DNA of 64,000 nt from Petunia secreta (lineage: Eukaryota > Streptophyta > Magnoliopsida > Solanales > Solanaceae). Positions within the stretch are counted from its first letter, which is position 1; each line of letters opens with the position of its first letter. The notes under the pieces are model-generated. The model searched no databases, was not told where the DNA came from, and saw only the letters and a list, made by a program, of their open reading frames with translations. Of the stretch, positions 46,801-57,252 are shown piece by piece. The DNA lies in the NCBI GenBank assembly GCA_029990175.1, contig JARKIP010000005.1:36093501-36157500 (forward strand), read 5' to 3'. A program made the translations under genes and the position numbers.

Positions 46801-48299
46801 ATACTGCCATGGTCGACCCAATAGCAAATGACAAGCTTGCATTGGAACCACATCGAATATCATTTCATCTTGATACTCTCCGATTTTGAACTTGATCCAC
46901 ACTTGTTTGACAACTCTCAATTCTCCACACTCGTTCAGCCATTGTAATTTGCAAGGGTGGGGATGCTTCATCGTAGGTAATCCCATTTGTAAAACCAAAG
47001 TTTGGCTCACTACATTGGCACAACTACCGGAATCAATGATCATCGAACACACCTTTCCTCTCACTCGACATCGGGCATGAAAGAGGTTTTCTCTTTGGTT
47101 GTCCTCTTCTTCAAGAGTCATGCAGCTCAAATTCCTTCGAACCACAAGAAACATTTCCAGATGATCAGCTTCGGCAGCCTCATGATCATCATCACCTTCA
47201 GCTCGGTCAGTCTCCTCGATAAATTCCTCCTCGGTGTCACTCGCTTGCTCATGGACGGTTCCATCTTCGAGCAGAAGCATAACCTTGCGAGTTGGACACT
47301 CTTTTGCCATGTGACCATAACCTCTGCATTTGTGACACTGAATATTTGAAGCACTAGGAGAGTTGAGTTGAACTTTACCTCCAACTTCTCTCGACTGGTT
47401 AACGGTCACACCTCTTTCGAAGGGTCTCTTCGAATCTCGAACAGTGTTAGCACTTGTTTGGTTTGGACTCTTCCATTCTTTACCTCGGTTCAAAGGAGTA
47501 GAAGTAGTGACTCCTCAATACCGGTTTGCCTTGTCGTCCTTCACCAATTTTTCAGCTTTGGTGGCAGCATCGAACAGATCTTCCAACGTGTGATACACGT
47601 GGAGTCTCAAGTGAGATAACACATCCCTAGCCAAGCCATTTTTGAATCTGATAATGGCTTGTTCTTCATCTTCGACCAGATCAAGATTCAATCGAACCTT
47701 TTCGAACTCATCGTGGTACTCTTGGACAGACTTGGACCCTTGCTTTAACTCATAGAGCTTTTGCATTTGAGTCTGCCTGTACTTGGCACTCAAGTACTTA
47801 GCATCCATTGCTCTTCTCAATTGCGGCCAAGTATTGACTTCGGGATAGTCATTCCTTCGTCTATGCCTCTTGTCAGATTCCCACCATGTTGATGCATAGG
47901 CTTCGAACGAAGCAATGGCATGGGCAGCTTTTCTCTCATCGGTCATCTCATTGGTTTCGAAGATGCGCTCCATTTTAAGCTTCCATTCAAGATACTCATC
48001 GGGATCACTAGTTCCTTTAAAGGGTGGAATAGTGATCTTGACACTGTTCAAGTTTGAGGCTCGAACACCTCTAGCCTGTTCGGGAAACTCATCTTCTCGA
48101 TCATTAGCCTCACGCTCAATATTTCTTTCAACATTTGCGCCTCGACCTCGGAAATTTCCACGACCTCGGTGTGCTTGCCTTCGTTGAGCGAATGGCAGCT
48201 CACGCTCATATTCGTCCTCGGGAAATTCCTCTTCATCAACCTCCTCGGCAACGGCTCCAAGATCTCTTTGGGCCTTTGGAGGTGGTATTCTTTCTCCTC

Positions 48300-48410
48300 G
48301 GGGAATGCCTAAGTTTTGATAAGCAGCTTGGGGATTGCCCAAGTTTTGATAAGCAGCTTGGGGATTGCCCAAGTTTTGATAAGCAGCTTGGGGATTGCCC
48401 AAGTTAAGTT
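48300..48410 (-). repeat. 30-bp tandem repeats in element D gag
   Basis: Three full units and a degenerate fourth of GGGATTGCCCAAGTTTTGAT and flanking bases, in frame, giving repeated GNPQAAYQNL. Confidence 0.93.
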
Positions 48411-48660
48411 CTCTCCGAATTGCTTCACTTGTCAACTGATGTTTTCGTACAAGCTCAGCATACAGCTCAGGTTTCATCGGAGTGGATTGGCTCGTTCCAA
48501 CGCCGGACCCATTCATGGCCACGGACGCGTTTCCCTGCTCGAGGAGAGTTACTCGAGCAGTTACTCCTCTTATCTCGGCGCTAACGCCTTGTATTGCAGC
48601 CATGAGATCGGCTAACGACACCTCGGGCTTCTCAATGCTTTTGCCATCATTTCCAGCCAT

Positions 48661-49866
48661 GGTACCTGCACAAGTCAAAGGTCAAACAAATGTTAGGGTT
48701 AGAAATCACCTCACACACTCCCTCACCTTTGATGGGTGGCACTCGGGTCCACTCAATTTATGGGTTCGGTTTTTTCTCACTCAAGGACTCGTTAACAGTG
48801 GCTCGTCTGATTGATCTGTCCTCTAAGATCCTTCAAGTTCGACAATAGTCACTGCCTCTTCGGGAAGAGTGAAGTGATGTTCGACTCGATGGAACGGACG
48901 CTTTTTGACTGAGCTCGGGGAGTCAAAAGAAATCACTACGAAAGTTTGGACTTCGGTCACCCCTTCGCACGAGTTCCTATTAGCTCAAACGAGTTAGTAC
49001 GACCTCGAGTAGGACAATTACTCAAAAGATCCACCAACTAGAATTTTGACACGAAAGAAAGTGAGAACCTAGGAGAATCTACCCTTTGATTCCCTTTTGG
49101 AATCTTCCTCGACCACACCAACTCTTGTCCGTACAAGAGTGGTCCCTCCTTGGTACGGATAGGGTTTTACCTTATCCACTTTCCTTTTTCTCAGCCGACA
49201 AATTTTCACCTGGGGTTTTGATGTTTACACTTTACCCCTTCTTCTTCGATGGAACAGTGACCTTTGCTCCGGCGTACGGACAAATCTACTTCGGATCACT
49301 GACCACGAATTTCAACAGATCTGGGTTGCTCTTTCGACTCCGGTCTTAGACGATACCGGAGGGAGTCAAAGTCCTTCGAGCTAAGAACCAGTTCACCGTG
49401 CCGTACACTGTTACAATTTTGCAACTACTTTCCGGCGTACGGACAACGTTTTCAAACTCAGAACTTCGATTTTTAAACAACAAAACAAACCCAAATCACT
49501 CAAGAACCACCATTCTTCACCGGTTTCTTCCAAACACAATGGGGTTCGAGTTTTTCAGTCACCATTAAAGCTCAAAACAGTCCAAAAATTCACCAAGAAA
49601 CCCTAGTCACGAAATCGGTACGTCGGGCACTTGTTGGATTCGGAACTCGATGGTGAACAAGAATCAATGGTTGTTTATCCCAAACAACCAACAATCAAAC
49701 ACAATTTTTGAATTTTCTTTTTAACACTTTTTTTTTTTTTTTGTAAAATAACAACACCAACAGTAACAAAACCAAATCAAGAACACGAAACGGAAAATAA
49801 AGACACAACGTACGAAAATAAAGATACTTGAACAGGATTTGGGGTTGTAGAAACAAGCCCAAACCG
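48661..49866 (-). other. Element D leader
   Basis: Untranslated. From the primer site inward: a foldable segment 49835-49865 (GGTTTGGG against CCCAAATCC), an A-rich tract (T run at 49727-49741 on the plus strand), then spaced GTACGGA/GTCCGTAC words at about 49434, 49400, 49271, 49152 and 49127. No credible coding frame. Confidence 0.65.
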
Positions 49867-49878
49867 TGCTCTGATACC
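49867..49878 (-). other. Primer-binding site of element D, initiator-Met tRNA
   Basis: TGGTATCAGAGC on the minus strand, 3 nt from the LTR end. Confidence 0.92.
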
Positions 49879-49881
49879 AAG

Positions 49882-50633
49882 ATGGTGCAATGCAAACCCG
49901 AAGGAGTTGCTTAGCACGAACGCGGAAGATAAACAACAAAAAGGTAAAGATAGAAGCAAGACAAAACTTGCTTCTTTTGAAAGAACAGTGAGGAACCTGT
50001 CTCAAAGCTCGATCAAAAGGGACACAAGAATCACCTAAACTATGCAACAATCCTCAAGAGAACATTGCCTCTTGCAAACTGAATGATCAAAGAGGAATGT
50101 TCAATCGGATTAACCGAAAGCCACAAGTCCATAAAAGCCCTCACAGGGGGTTGCTCACGACGGAGACAAGAAATGTGCTCGGCACTTTCATTCATTCATC
50201 AATGTTCAAAAAAAACTGGGTCCTTGCAATGAAAGGAAACAAGGTTTATATAAGAAATACTAAGGGTAAACTAGTAAAAGGGTCACAGGTGACCAATAGA
50301 AATAAGCCACGCAGGGCTGAGTTAAATTGTGTTCGGCAGACTTTGACTTCGGTAAGCCTTGGCTTCGGTTCTCGATTGTCTGCTCGAACACACTTGTTGC
50401 CTTCGGACGCTCAATTGTCTTCGAGCTCATTGTCCTCGGTCACTTTGCCATCGGGCTCAAATCTGAAGATAATGCCTTCGGTTCTTGAGCTCGGCCACTC
50501 AGCTTTGGAGCAATTGTTTTCCTTCGGCCAGGCTAAGTGAACGTGCACATCGTGCAGTAGCTTGGCTTGGCTTCTTGTCATCGGTCTCCTCGGTGGATCG
50601 ATCACTTGATCAGCACGTGGTCGGGCTGCATCA
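49882..50633 (-). repeat. 5' LTR of element D
   Basis: 752 bp. Minus-strand TATA (plus TTTATATA at 50245-50252) with the dyad GGTCAC-AG-GTGACC at 50281-50294 immediately upstream and a GCCACGCAGGGC word beyond it. Confidence 0.93.
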
Positions 50634-50641
50634 CCGCGTCA

Positions 50642-52160
50642 TCCTCCCCTTCTTGGGAAGGTTTCGTCCTCGAAAGCATGGCCTCCTCCTCTCCGGTATC
50701 ACCATCCCCTACATCAAAAGGGGTCAAGTCAATCACATTAAAATTATTGGACACATTATACTTACCGGGTAGATCAATCACATAGGCGTTGTTGTTGATC
50801 TTGGAAAGCCCTTGGAACGGTCCATCTCCACGGGGTGCCAACTTCCCTTTCCTAAGGTTTGGAAACCTTTCTTTGCGGAAGTGCACCCACACCCAATCTC
50901 CCTTTTTTAGCTCAAGTTTCTTCCTTCCCTTGTTCTTCTTGGAAGCAATCCTCCAAATTCTTCTTGGCTTTAGCATGGAGCTCAATCATGGCCTTTGCTC
51001 GGCTTTTCCCTTCAAAATTAGCAACCATTTCCCTTGGAAAAGGGGCTAGATCAAGGGGAATCAAGGGATTAAAACCATAAACACATTCAAATTGAGTCAT
51101 GCCAATCAAGCTGTGCAAAGTACGGTTATAGGCAAACTCCATAAGGGGCAATTTATCAACCCATGTCCCGGCCTTACCTCGGGCCATAGCTCTAAGAAGA
51201 GCACCCAAAGTTTGGTTTACCACCTCGGTTTGTCCATCCGTTTGTGGGTGGTGGGACGTAGAAAACAAAAGCTTAGTGCCAAGAGCACCCCACAAGCTCC
51301 TCCAAAAATGGCTAAGGAACTTGGTGTCCCTATCACTTACAATGGTTTGAGGCATACCATGCAACTTTAATACATAATCAATGAACAAAGAAGCAACATG
51401 TTGTTCATCATCACACTTCTTACATGGAATTGAGTGAGCCGTTTTGGAGAACCTATCCACGACAACATAAATGCTATCATGTCCCCCCTAGACCGTGGCA
51501 ATCCCATCACAAAATCCATAGAAATATCTATCCACGGACTAGTAGGTACGGGGAGAGGAGTATACAAACCATGAGGGTTAGCTTTAGATTTAGCATGCTT
51601 GCACTCAAGGCAATTTTTGCAAAGCTTTTCAACTTGCACCCCTATTTTTGGCCAATGGAATTGTTCCATGAGAATGGCCAAGGTCTTGTTTCTCCCAAAG
51701 TGTCCCATCAAGCCCCCAAAATGAGCTTCACGAATTAGAAATTCTCTCCAAGAGGACTCGGGAACACACACTCTACCATTTTTAAAGATATATCCATCAA
51801 CCCATTGGTACTTCTCAACTCTTTCTCCCCCTTTCAGGAGCTTCGTGAATGCTCTTTAGCTTAGGGTCTTGAGCATGCATCAACTTAATGCTCTAAAAAC
51901 CCATGAGCTTGGAGGCAAGAGTGGTGGCAAGAGCAAACTTCCTAGAAAGTGCATCCGCCACAACATTGTCTTTCCGTTTCTTGTATTGGATAACATAGGG
52001 AAAAGACTCAATGAACTCTACCCACTTGGCATGACGCTTGTTCAATTTCTCTTGGCCTCTAAGATGTTTGAGTGACTCATGGTCACTCTTAATCACAAAT
52101 TCTCTAGGCCAAAGGTAGTGCTGCCAATGAGCAAGAGCTCTCACCAAGGCGTACATCTCC
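50642..52160 (-). pseudogene. Element E RNase H and integrase, decayed
   Basis: From 52160 downward: an RNase H fragment beginning MYALVRALAHWQHYLWPREF, VADALSRKFALATTL, then integrase with the zinc segment (GHFGRNKTLAIL ... CLECKHAKSK, about 51700-51580), MDFVMGLP, SDRDTKFL (about 51325) and TDGQTEVVNQ (about 51230). The C-terminal KKGDWVWVHFRKERFP follows (about 50890), then SRTKPSQEGEDD at the purine tract. Frameshifts lie near 51480 and 50945. It is joined directly to protease sequence at 52160, so the whole RT is missing. Confidence 0.85.
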
Positions 52161-53875
52161 TTTCAAGATGGGTATCTTCAATTGGGAAACTAGTGATTGG
52201 CTAATGACATTGGCACAACTTCCCCAGTCAATGATCATGGAACAAACAATACCCATGACTCGGCATCTAACATGGAAAAGATTCTCCCTTTGCAAAGTCT
52301 CACCATCCTCCACATACATGGCACCTAAACTCCTCCTCACAACAAGGAAGGCATGGGGATCATCATCCGCAATTGCATCCTCCCCATCATCAACCTCCTC
52401 ATCACACTCTACTTCATCATCCTCGGGTTCACTATCTTATTCATTCACCAAGTCACCCACAAGAACCATAGTTTTCCGGGTTGGACAATATTTGGAAATA
52501 TGTCCATAACCCTTACATTTATAGCATTGAGTAGAAGTAGAGATAGGATTACTCAAGTGAGTTTTAGAGTTACCTCCCACATGTTGTGTAGACTTCTCAT
52601 AAGGTTTCTTCACATCCTTGCTAGCACTTGCACCACTTGCATTTGGGAATCTTGCATTTGTAGTAGGACTCTTCCACTCCTTTGGCTTGCTCATGGGAGT
52701 AGTAGTACTACTCTTGTAGCGAAGGGATTTCTCCTCTTTGAGCCATTTCTCGGCTTCAACCGCATCTTCACATAGCTTGTAGTGATTATTATACTTGTGA
52801 AACTTCAATTGTGAAGCTATGTCTCGGTTCAAGCCTCCTTTAAATCGAATCATGGCCATCTCATTATCTTCCTCATCCAAGTCTAGATTCATCCGGACTT
52901 GCTCAAATTCATTGAAGTACTCCCCAACCGTTTTGGAACCTTGTTTCAACTCATAGAGGCGTTTGTGTTGGTCCACACGGTATTGGTTAGTCAAGTACTT
53001 CTCATCCATCACACGGATCAACTCTTCCCAAGTAAGATTGATGGCCATTCCCGTCCTCCTTCTATTCCTCTTGATCGACTCCCACTAAGTAGAAGCAAAG
53101 GACTCAAAGAAAGATATTGCATACTTGGTCTTCTTCACCTCGGGCATATCATTGGTGTCGAATATCCGCTCCATGGACAACTTCCATTCAATATACTCCA
53201 CCGGGTCACTACTTCCTTTAAAAACAAGGAATAGTGAGCTTCACACTATTAAGATTTTTGTTGTCATGACCCCCTTGGTAAGGCTCCGGTTGGCCTCCAA
53301 AGTGATCTCCATAACCACCAAGATCCCTCCTAACATTCCCTCCAACATACCCCATGGTGGCCCTCGACCTCGGCCTCTACCCCTATCCACATTCCGACCC
53401 CTAAATTGATAATGAACATCATACCCACCATCACCATAATCATCCTCCTCCCCTTCTTGAGCTTGTGCAACTTGCTCAAGAGGTTGAATATTCCAGATTG
53501 GTCCGGGAAGTGGAACATTCCTTTGGAGATTGTCCATAAGGTTAGGAAGTGTCAATCGTTGGGTATTGCCCAGCACTTGTTCAATTCGATCAGGATCCTC
53601 CTTTACCCGTTGTTGATTAAGCAACTCAACAACTTGTTCCGGGTAAAGGTTGAACTACTTGTGCCCTCAACAGCTTCAACTTGGGCACTCGAGGCCCCTT
53701 TCTCAACTTGGACACTCGGGGGCCCTTTCTCCGATTTGACATTGGAAGTCCCTTGCTCAACTAGGGTACTTGATGTCACCCTCTCAAGGTTCTCAATCCT
53801 CAAGTTCATACTATCCAATTTGGCAAGGATAGTAGCAAAGGCATTCTTAGTGAAATCATAACCTTCATTGGCCAT
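52161..53875 (-). pseudogene. Element E gag and protease, decayed
   Basis: Minus-strand start at 53873-53875 (MANEGYDFTKNAF). N-terminal coiled-coil-like region with repeated acidic SVQVEKG-type words, an RGRGRGRGPP patch (about 53370-53345), capsid helices (WEELIRVMDEKYLTNQYR ... EEDNEMAMIRFKGGL, about 53025-52830), zinc knuckle CYKCKGYGHISKYC (about 52530-52490), protease VCSMIIDWGSCANV (about 52245-52205) with Trp in place of Ser after the catalytic Asp. Frame breaks near 53640, 53340, 53060 and a stop near 52437. The protease ends abruptly at QLKIPIL and is fused to RNase H. Confidence 0.83.
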
Positions 53876-54941
53876 CGTACCTACAAAATGAGCAAACGTT
53901 AGCAAAATAACCTCACTCACTTCCTCACAAGTGTTTCACTCGGTTCACTCGTTTAGTGGTGGTGGATATTTTACTCAAGCTTGAATCCAAAGCTTCACTA
54001 AGTTGATCAACAAACCTCAACTTAATCACTCAACTCACAAGCCAAATGCACTCCAGGGTGAGTGTAGTTGATGTGACTCTATTGGAACGATAAGCTCTTT
54101 AAGTGCGACTTGAGCGAAATGATACTACGAGTCTTCTTCGAATTCTACTCTCCGTTCTAGGCTTGAGTTTCCTATTAGCTTTGAAGGGGGTAGCATAATT
54201 CAAGTAGGAAAGATTACTCAAAGAAGTACTAGCTAGATGTAATGCAATCAAAGAAACAAGAGATCCTATGAAAAACTACCCGAAACCACACTTCACAGAA
54301 GTAGGCGCCCCACCCCTTTACAAGTAGGCGGTCCACCCGAAATCCTGCAGTGGAGAGTAGGCGGTCCGTCCTTTCAACTAGGTGCCCCACCACCAAAAAT
54401 CCAGAGAGCTCACACAAAAGAGGCGGTACGCCCGTTAGACTAGGCGCTCCACCCTCCGCAAGTTTCAGCACAGTTCAAACTCAATTTTCTTGGTTTTGCA
54501 CCCAAAAATTCAACAATTCTCACGTTGTTTTAGCAATTCAAAGGTACCCCAATGTTGTTTCAATCACAAAGAACAAACCCCAACAAATTTCATCAAACCC
54601 CAATCAAGCAATCCACCATGTTCATCAATTTCAAGCATAGGGTTTCAAACTTTCAAACTTTCAAAGGGTTTCAAATTTTCAATTCTTGTGTTTCAACTTC
54701 AAATCTTGTGTTTAGGGTACCAAAAGAACGGGTTTCCAATAAGGAAAAAACCCCAATAACAATCACACAACGGGCCCAACAATCCAAGAACTCATGATCA
54801 AATTTTTTTGGGTTTTTTTCAACTTTTTCTATTTTTTATGTTTTTTCTTCTTTTCAATAACAACAAGAAAACTAAAGTAGAAAATAACCTAGGCACGAAG
54901 AATCAAGGGTCGGGGATTTGTAAAAATAAAACCCGAGCCTT
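53876..54941 (-). other. Element E leader with GC cassette
   Basis: Untranslated. A GC-rich array with GGCGGTCCGCC-like words and CCAGAGAGCT lies at 54302-54460, an A-rich tract at about 54800-54850, and a foldable segment next to the primer site at 54907-54938 (GGCTCGGG against CCCCGACCC). Confidence 0.65.
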
Positions 54942-54953
54942 GCTCTGATACCA
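54942..54953 (-). other. Primer-binding site of element E, initiator-Met tRNA
   Basis: TGGTATCAGAGC on the minus strand, 3 nt from the LTR end. Confidence 0.92.
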
Positions 54954-54956
54954 AGA

Positions 54957-55785
54957 TGATAAGGATCAAAATCAAAAGACAAAAGAACGATAAAGGGAAC
55001 GAGACGCGTCTCGAACTCCCTACAAGGTAACCATGGAGAACTTGTTCCGTGATACTTTCGTATCGGTGTCAAGAAGAGCCTACGCTAAGCAACCACCCTC
55101 GAGCCGTACCCGGGACTCGCAAGTAGAATGATCGGGTGTCGGTTTGGAATTCACCTAGGATCCACTAGTGGGTTCAAGCCAACCAAAGGGTTTTCTCCAT
55201 AAACAAGAGTTCAACTCTATTCATCATTCAACAATATTCAAGGTAAGCTAAGGTTTAATGAAGACAAGTAAAGTATTTATAGGCTTCACTTGGACATAAT
55301 GAAAGCTCTAAAGTACCCCCAAAGTGGGTTAAAATAACAAAGGCCACGTAGGGCTATAATAGTCAAAGCATACCATAAAAACTAGAAATCCCGCAATGCT
55401 TCAGGGCACTGGGCGGTCCGCCCCTTTGCACTAGGCGCCCCGCCTAGTTGTTCCAATGCTGAAGAAGAGAGTAGGCGGCCCTACTAGGCGGTCCACCCCT
55501 TTTCAGGCGGTTGGAGATCCAGAGAGTTGACAAAAAGTAGGCGGTCCGCCTAGTTGAGTAGGCGGTTCGCCCGTTCTTGGGAGCTCTTGAAATGCTTCCA
55601 AATGTGCACCGGATGCCTCTCCAAGTGGCCTATGTGATCCTCCATCCATGGCACTCCAATTCACGATCTTTAAGCCGCTCCCGGAGTCTCCTTCTATGTC
55701 CTTCCAAGTCAAGTGGAGATAAGTGTCTTGAATTAACTTGGCTTGACTTCTAGTGAAAGGCCTTGAGGTAGTATGCCCCGCATCA
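54957..55785 (-). repeat. 5' LTR of element E
   Basis: 829 bp. Minus-strand TATAAATA at 55275-55282; GC cassette 55411-55574; a GCCACGTAGGGC box near 55345. Followed by target duplication GATTT. Confidence 0.93.
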
Positions 55786-57245
55786 GATTTGGGACCCCGG
55801 GACAAAATCAATTTGGTGCTCAATCCCCCTCAATGGAGGAAGACCACTCGGCATATCTTCCGGGAACATGTCCTCAAATACCTTCAAAAAATTCTCAATA
55901 GCACTAGGCAAAGGATTAGGGTTAGAAAAATAATCACAATCGGAGTTTAGAACCATACCTTCGTGCACTAGGCAAATGAGACTTTTGGTGCCATCATTAC
56001 CTCTCAAGTACTCACCCGATTGCATCATGGCAGAAATGCTATTGGTAGAAGATGGTGGAGTCTCGGCCAAAGGCTTAGTCACCACGGGAGACTTAGCTTT
56101 AGCCGCTTCTTTCAACTTCCTCATGCGCCTATAGCCATCATTCACTTGTTTCGGCGTCAAGAGCGTAAGCACATACTTCTTGCCCTCATGTTTGACCGTG
56201 TAAGTGTTGGCTCGGCCATCATGAAGCATATATTTGTCTTATTTCCAAGGCCTACCAAACAAGAGATGGAAAGCTTGCAGTGGCACCACATCAAACATGT
56301 GCTCATTTTGATAGTTCCCAATCTTGAACTGTATCAAGACTTGCTTCACCACCTTCAATTCCCCACACTCACTCAACCATTGCAAACGGTAGGGACTTGG
56401 GTGTTTAAGGGTAGGCAATCTCAATTGTGAAACCAAAGATTGGCTCACCACATTTGCACAACTACCGAGTCAATAATCATGGAGCACACTTGTCCCCTCA
56501 CTCTACACCTAGAATGGAACAAGTTCTCCCTTTGCATATCTACCTCCTCCTCACTCACCATGGCACTTAAACTACGACGTACCACTAGAAACATATTCGG
56601 ATCATCACCCTCCGCCGCTTTCTCTTCTCCCTCAACTACCTCAATATCCTCAACAACCTCACACTCAGGCTCACTTTCCTCCTCATACACCAACCCATCA
56701 TCCATGACTACCATTGTTTTTCGGGTGGGGCATTCTTTGGCAAAGTGGCCATAACCCTTGCACTTATGGCATTGGAAAGAAGAAGGAGAAGAAGAAGGAG
56801 TATTTAATTGAGTTTTAGAATTACCTCCCACTTCTTTGAAGTCACTTCTTGGAGTAGCCTTCTCGAAAGGCTTCTTCACATCACGACTTCCACTTGCACC
56901 ACTTGTGTTGGGGCTCTTCCATTCTTTGGGTCGAGTCACGGGAGTAGAAGTAGTACTCCTATAGCGAGGACTCTTCTCTTTCTTGAGCCACTTTTCGGCC
57001 TCAACCACGACATTACAAACTTCTTGAAGAGAATGAAAGATGTGTAGCCTCAATTGAGAAGCAATCTCCCGGCTCAAACCATTCTTGAATTGGATGATAG
57101 CTTGCTCCTCATCTTTCGTTTCCATGTTAAGGGCCATTCGGTTCTTTTCAAACTCATTGAAGTACTCATCAACCAATTTGAAGCCTTGTTTCAACTCGTA
57201 AAGCCTCTTGAGTTGTTCTTGCCAGTACTTGGGTGTCACATATTT
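55786..57245 (-). pseudogene. Element F gag (C-terminal part) and protease
   Basis: From 57245 downward the frame opens inside the gag core (VTPKYWQEQLKRLYELKQG), then zinc knuckle CHKCKGYGHFAKEC (about 56770-56730) and protease. A single-base loss at the active site (IIDS, about 56465) shifts the frame, and a TAA at 56239-56241 follows. The protease-RT linker (MQSGEYLRGNDGTKSLICLVHEG ... GIEHQIDFVPGSQI) runs to the E insertion at 55786 and continues at 42224. The N-terminal third of gag is missing because F is fused to G. Confidence 0.82.
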
Positions 57246-57252
57246 TAGTGCT
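57246..57252. other. Junction between element F gag and element G reverse transcriptase
   Basis: Left of 57245 the sequence is F gag; right of 57253 it is G RT (KKCAFCV). About seven bases (TAGTGCT) belong clearly to neither. The two parts are in the same orientation, giving a gag-Pro-RT | gag-Pro-RT... arrangement. Confidence 0.75.

Larger units (their letters stand above)
43582..48660 (-). pseudogene. Element D gag-pol polyprotein, two nonsense codons
   Basis: About 1690 codons starting MAGNDGKSIEKPE at 48660 (ATG after ACC). Order with approximate residues: coiled-coil-like N-terminus; tandem GNPQAAYQNL decapeptides (85-125); Arg/Gly patch; capsid core (210-370); zinc knuckle CHKCRGYGHMAKEC (440); protease IIDSGSC (545); reverse transcriptase with GTWRMCVDCRAV and active site VVYFDD (923); RNase H ECDASG (1073) and DHESLKH; integrase zinc segment (1263) and the triad MDFVLG, SDRDSKF, TDGQTEVVNR (1325-1425); GPYF-like KGDWVWVHF...; tail RPMTRSQANLLHDVHVHL. 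All catalytic residues looked for are present. A TGA at 47515-47517 (relatives have Arg in YRGVTTSTPL) and a TAA at 46660-46662 (relatives have EAAKAK) interrupt an otherwise continuous frame. The last 74 codons are inside the 3' LTR. Confidence 0.92.
43054..50633 (-). mobile_element. Gypsy element D, nearly intact autonomous-type copy
   Basis: LTRs 43054-43804 (3') and 49882-50633 (5') differ at only about six or seven positions noticed by eye. Target duplication CCGCG at 43049-43053 and 50634-50638. Primer site 49867-49878, purine tract 43805-43817, single gag-pol frame from 48660 to 43582 with only two stop codons. It is the most complete coding copy in the window and sits three bases inside the 3' LTR end of element E. 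Lineage: CRM-like chromovirus by RT/integrase wording and LTR-overlapping C-terminus; no classic chromodomain is visible. Confidence 0.95.
42225..55785 (-). mobile_element. Gypsy element E, reverse-transcriptase-deleted, split by element D
   Basis: LTRs are 42225-43053 plus 50639-50641 (3', cut 3 bp from its end by D) and 54957-55785 (5'), both TGATAAGGATC...CCCCGCATCA-type. Primer site 54942-54953. Target duplication GATTT at 42220-42224 and 55786-55790. It inserted into the protease-RT linker of F. Gag, protease, RNase H and integrase are present in broken frames, but RT is missing, so it could only be moved by other copies unless the deletion came after insertion. Confidence 0.92.
38657..57245 (-). 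mobile_element. Gypsy element F (3' part of chimera F/G), split by element E
   Basis: 3' LTR 38657-39484, pol to 42224, then element E (42225-55785), then protease and gag back to 57245, where F stops inside gag and is fused to G. The target duplication GATTT of E (42220-42224 and 55786-55790) shows the two F parts were once continuous. F has no 5' LTR of its own here. A 5-bp sequence GAAAT precedes it (38652-38656); finding GAAAT followed by the K LTR remainder beyond the window would define the right end. Confidence 0.85.

Noticed and set aside
48135..48615. Repetitive plus-strand frames opposite element D gag
   Set aside because: They are the antisense of the 30-bp repeats that encode GNPQAAYQNL.
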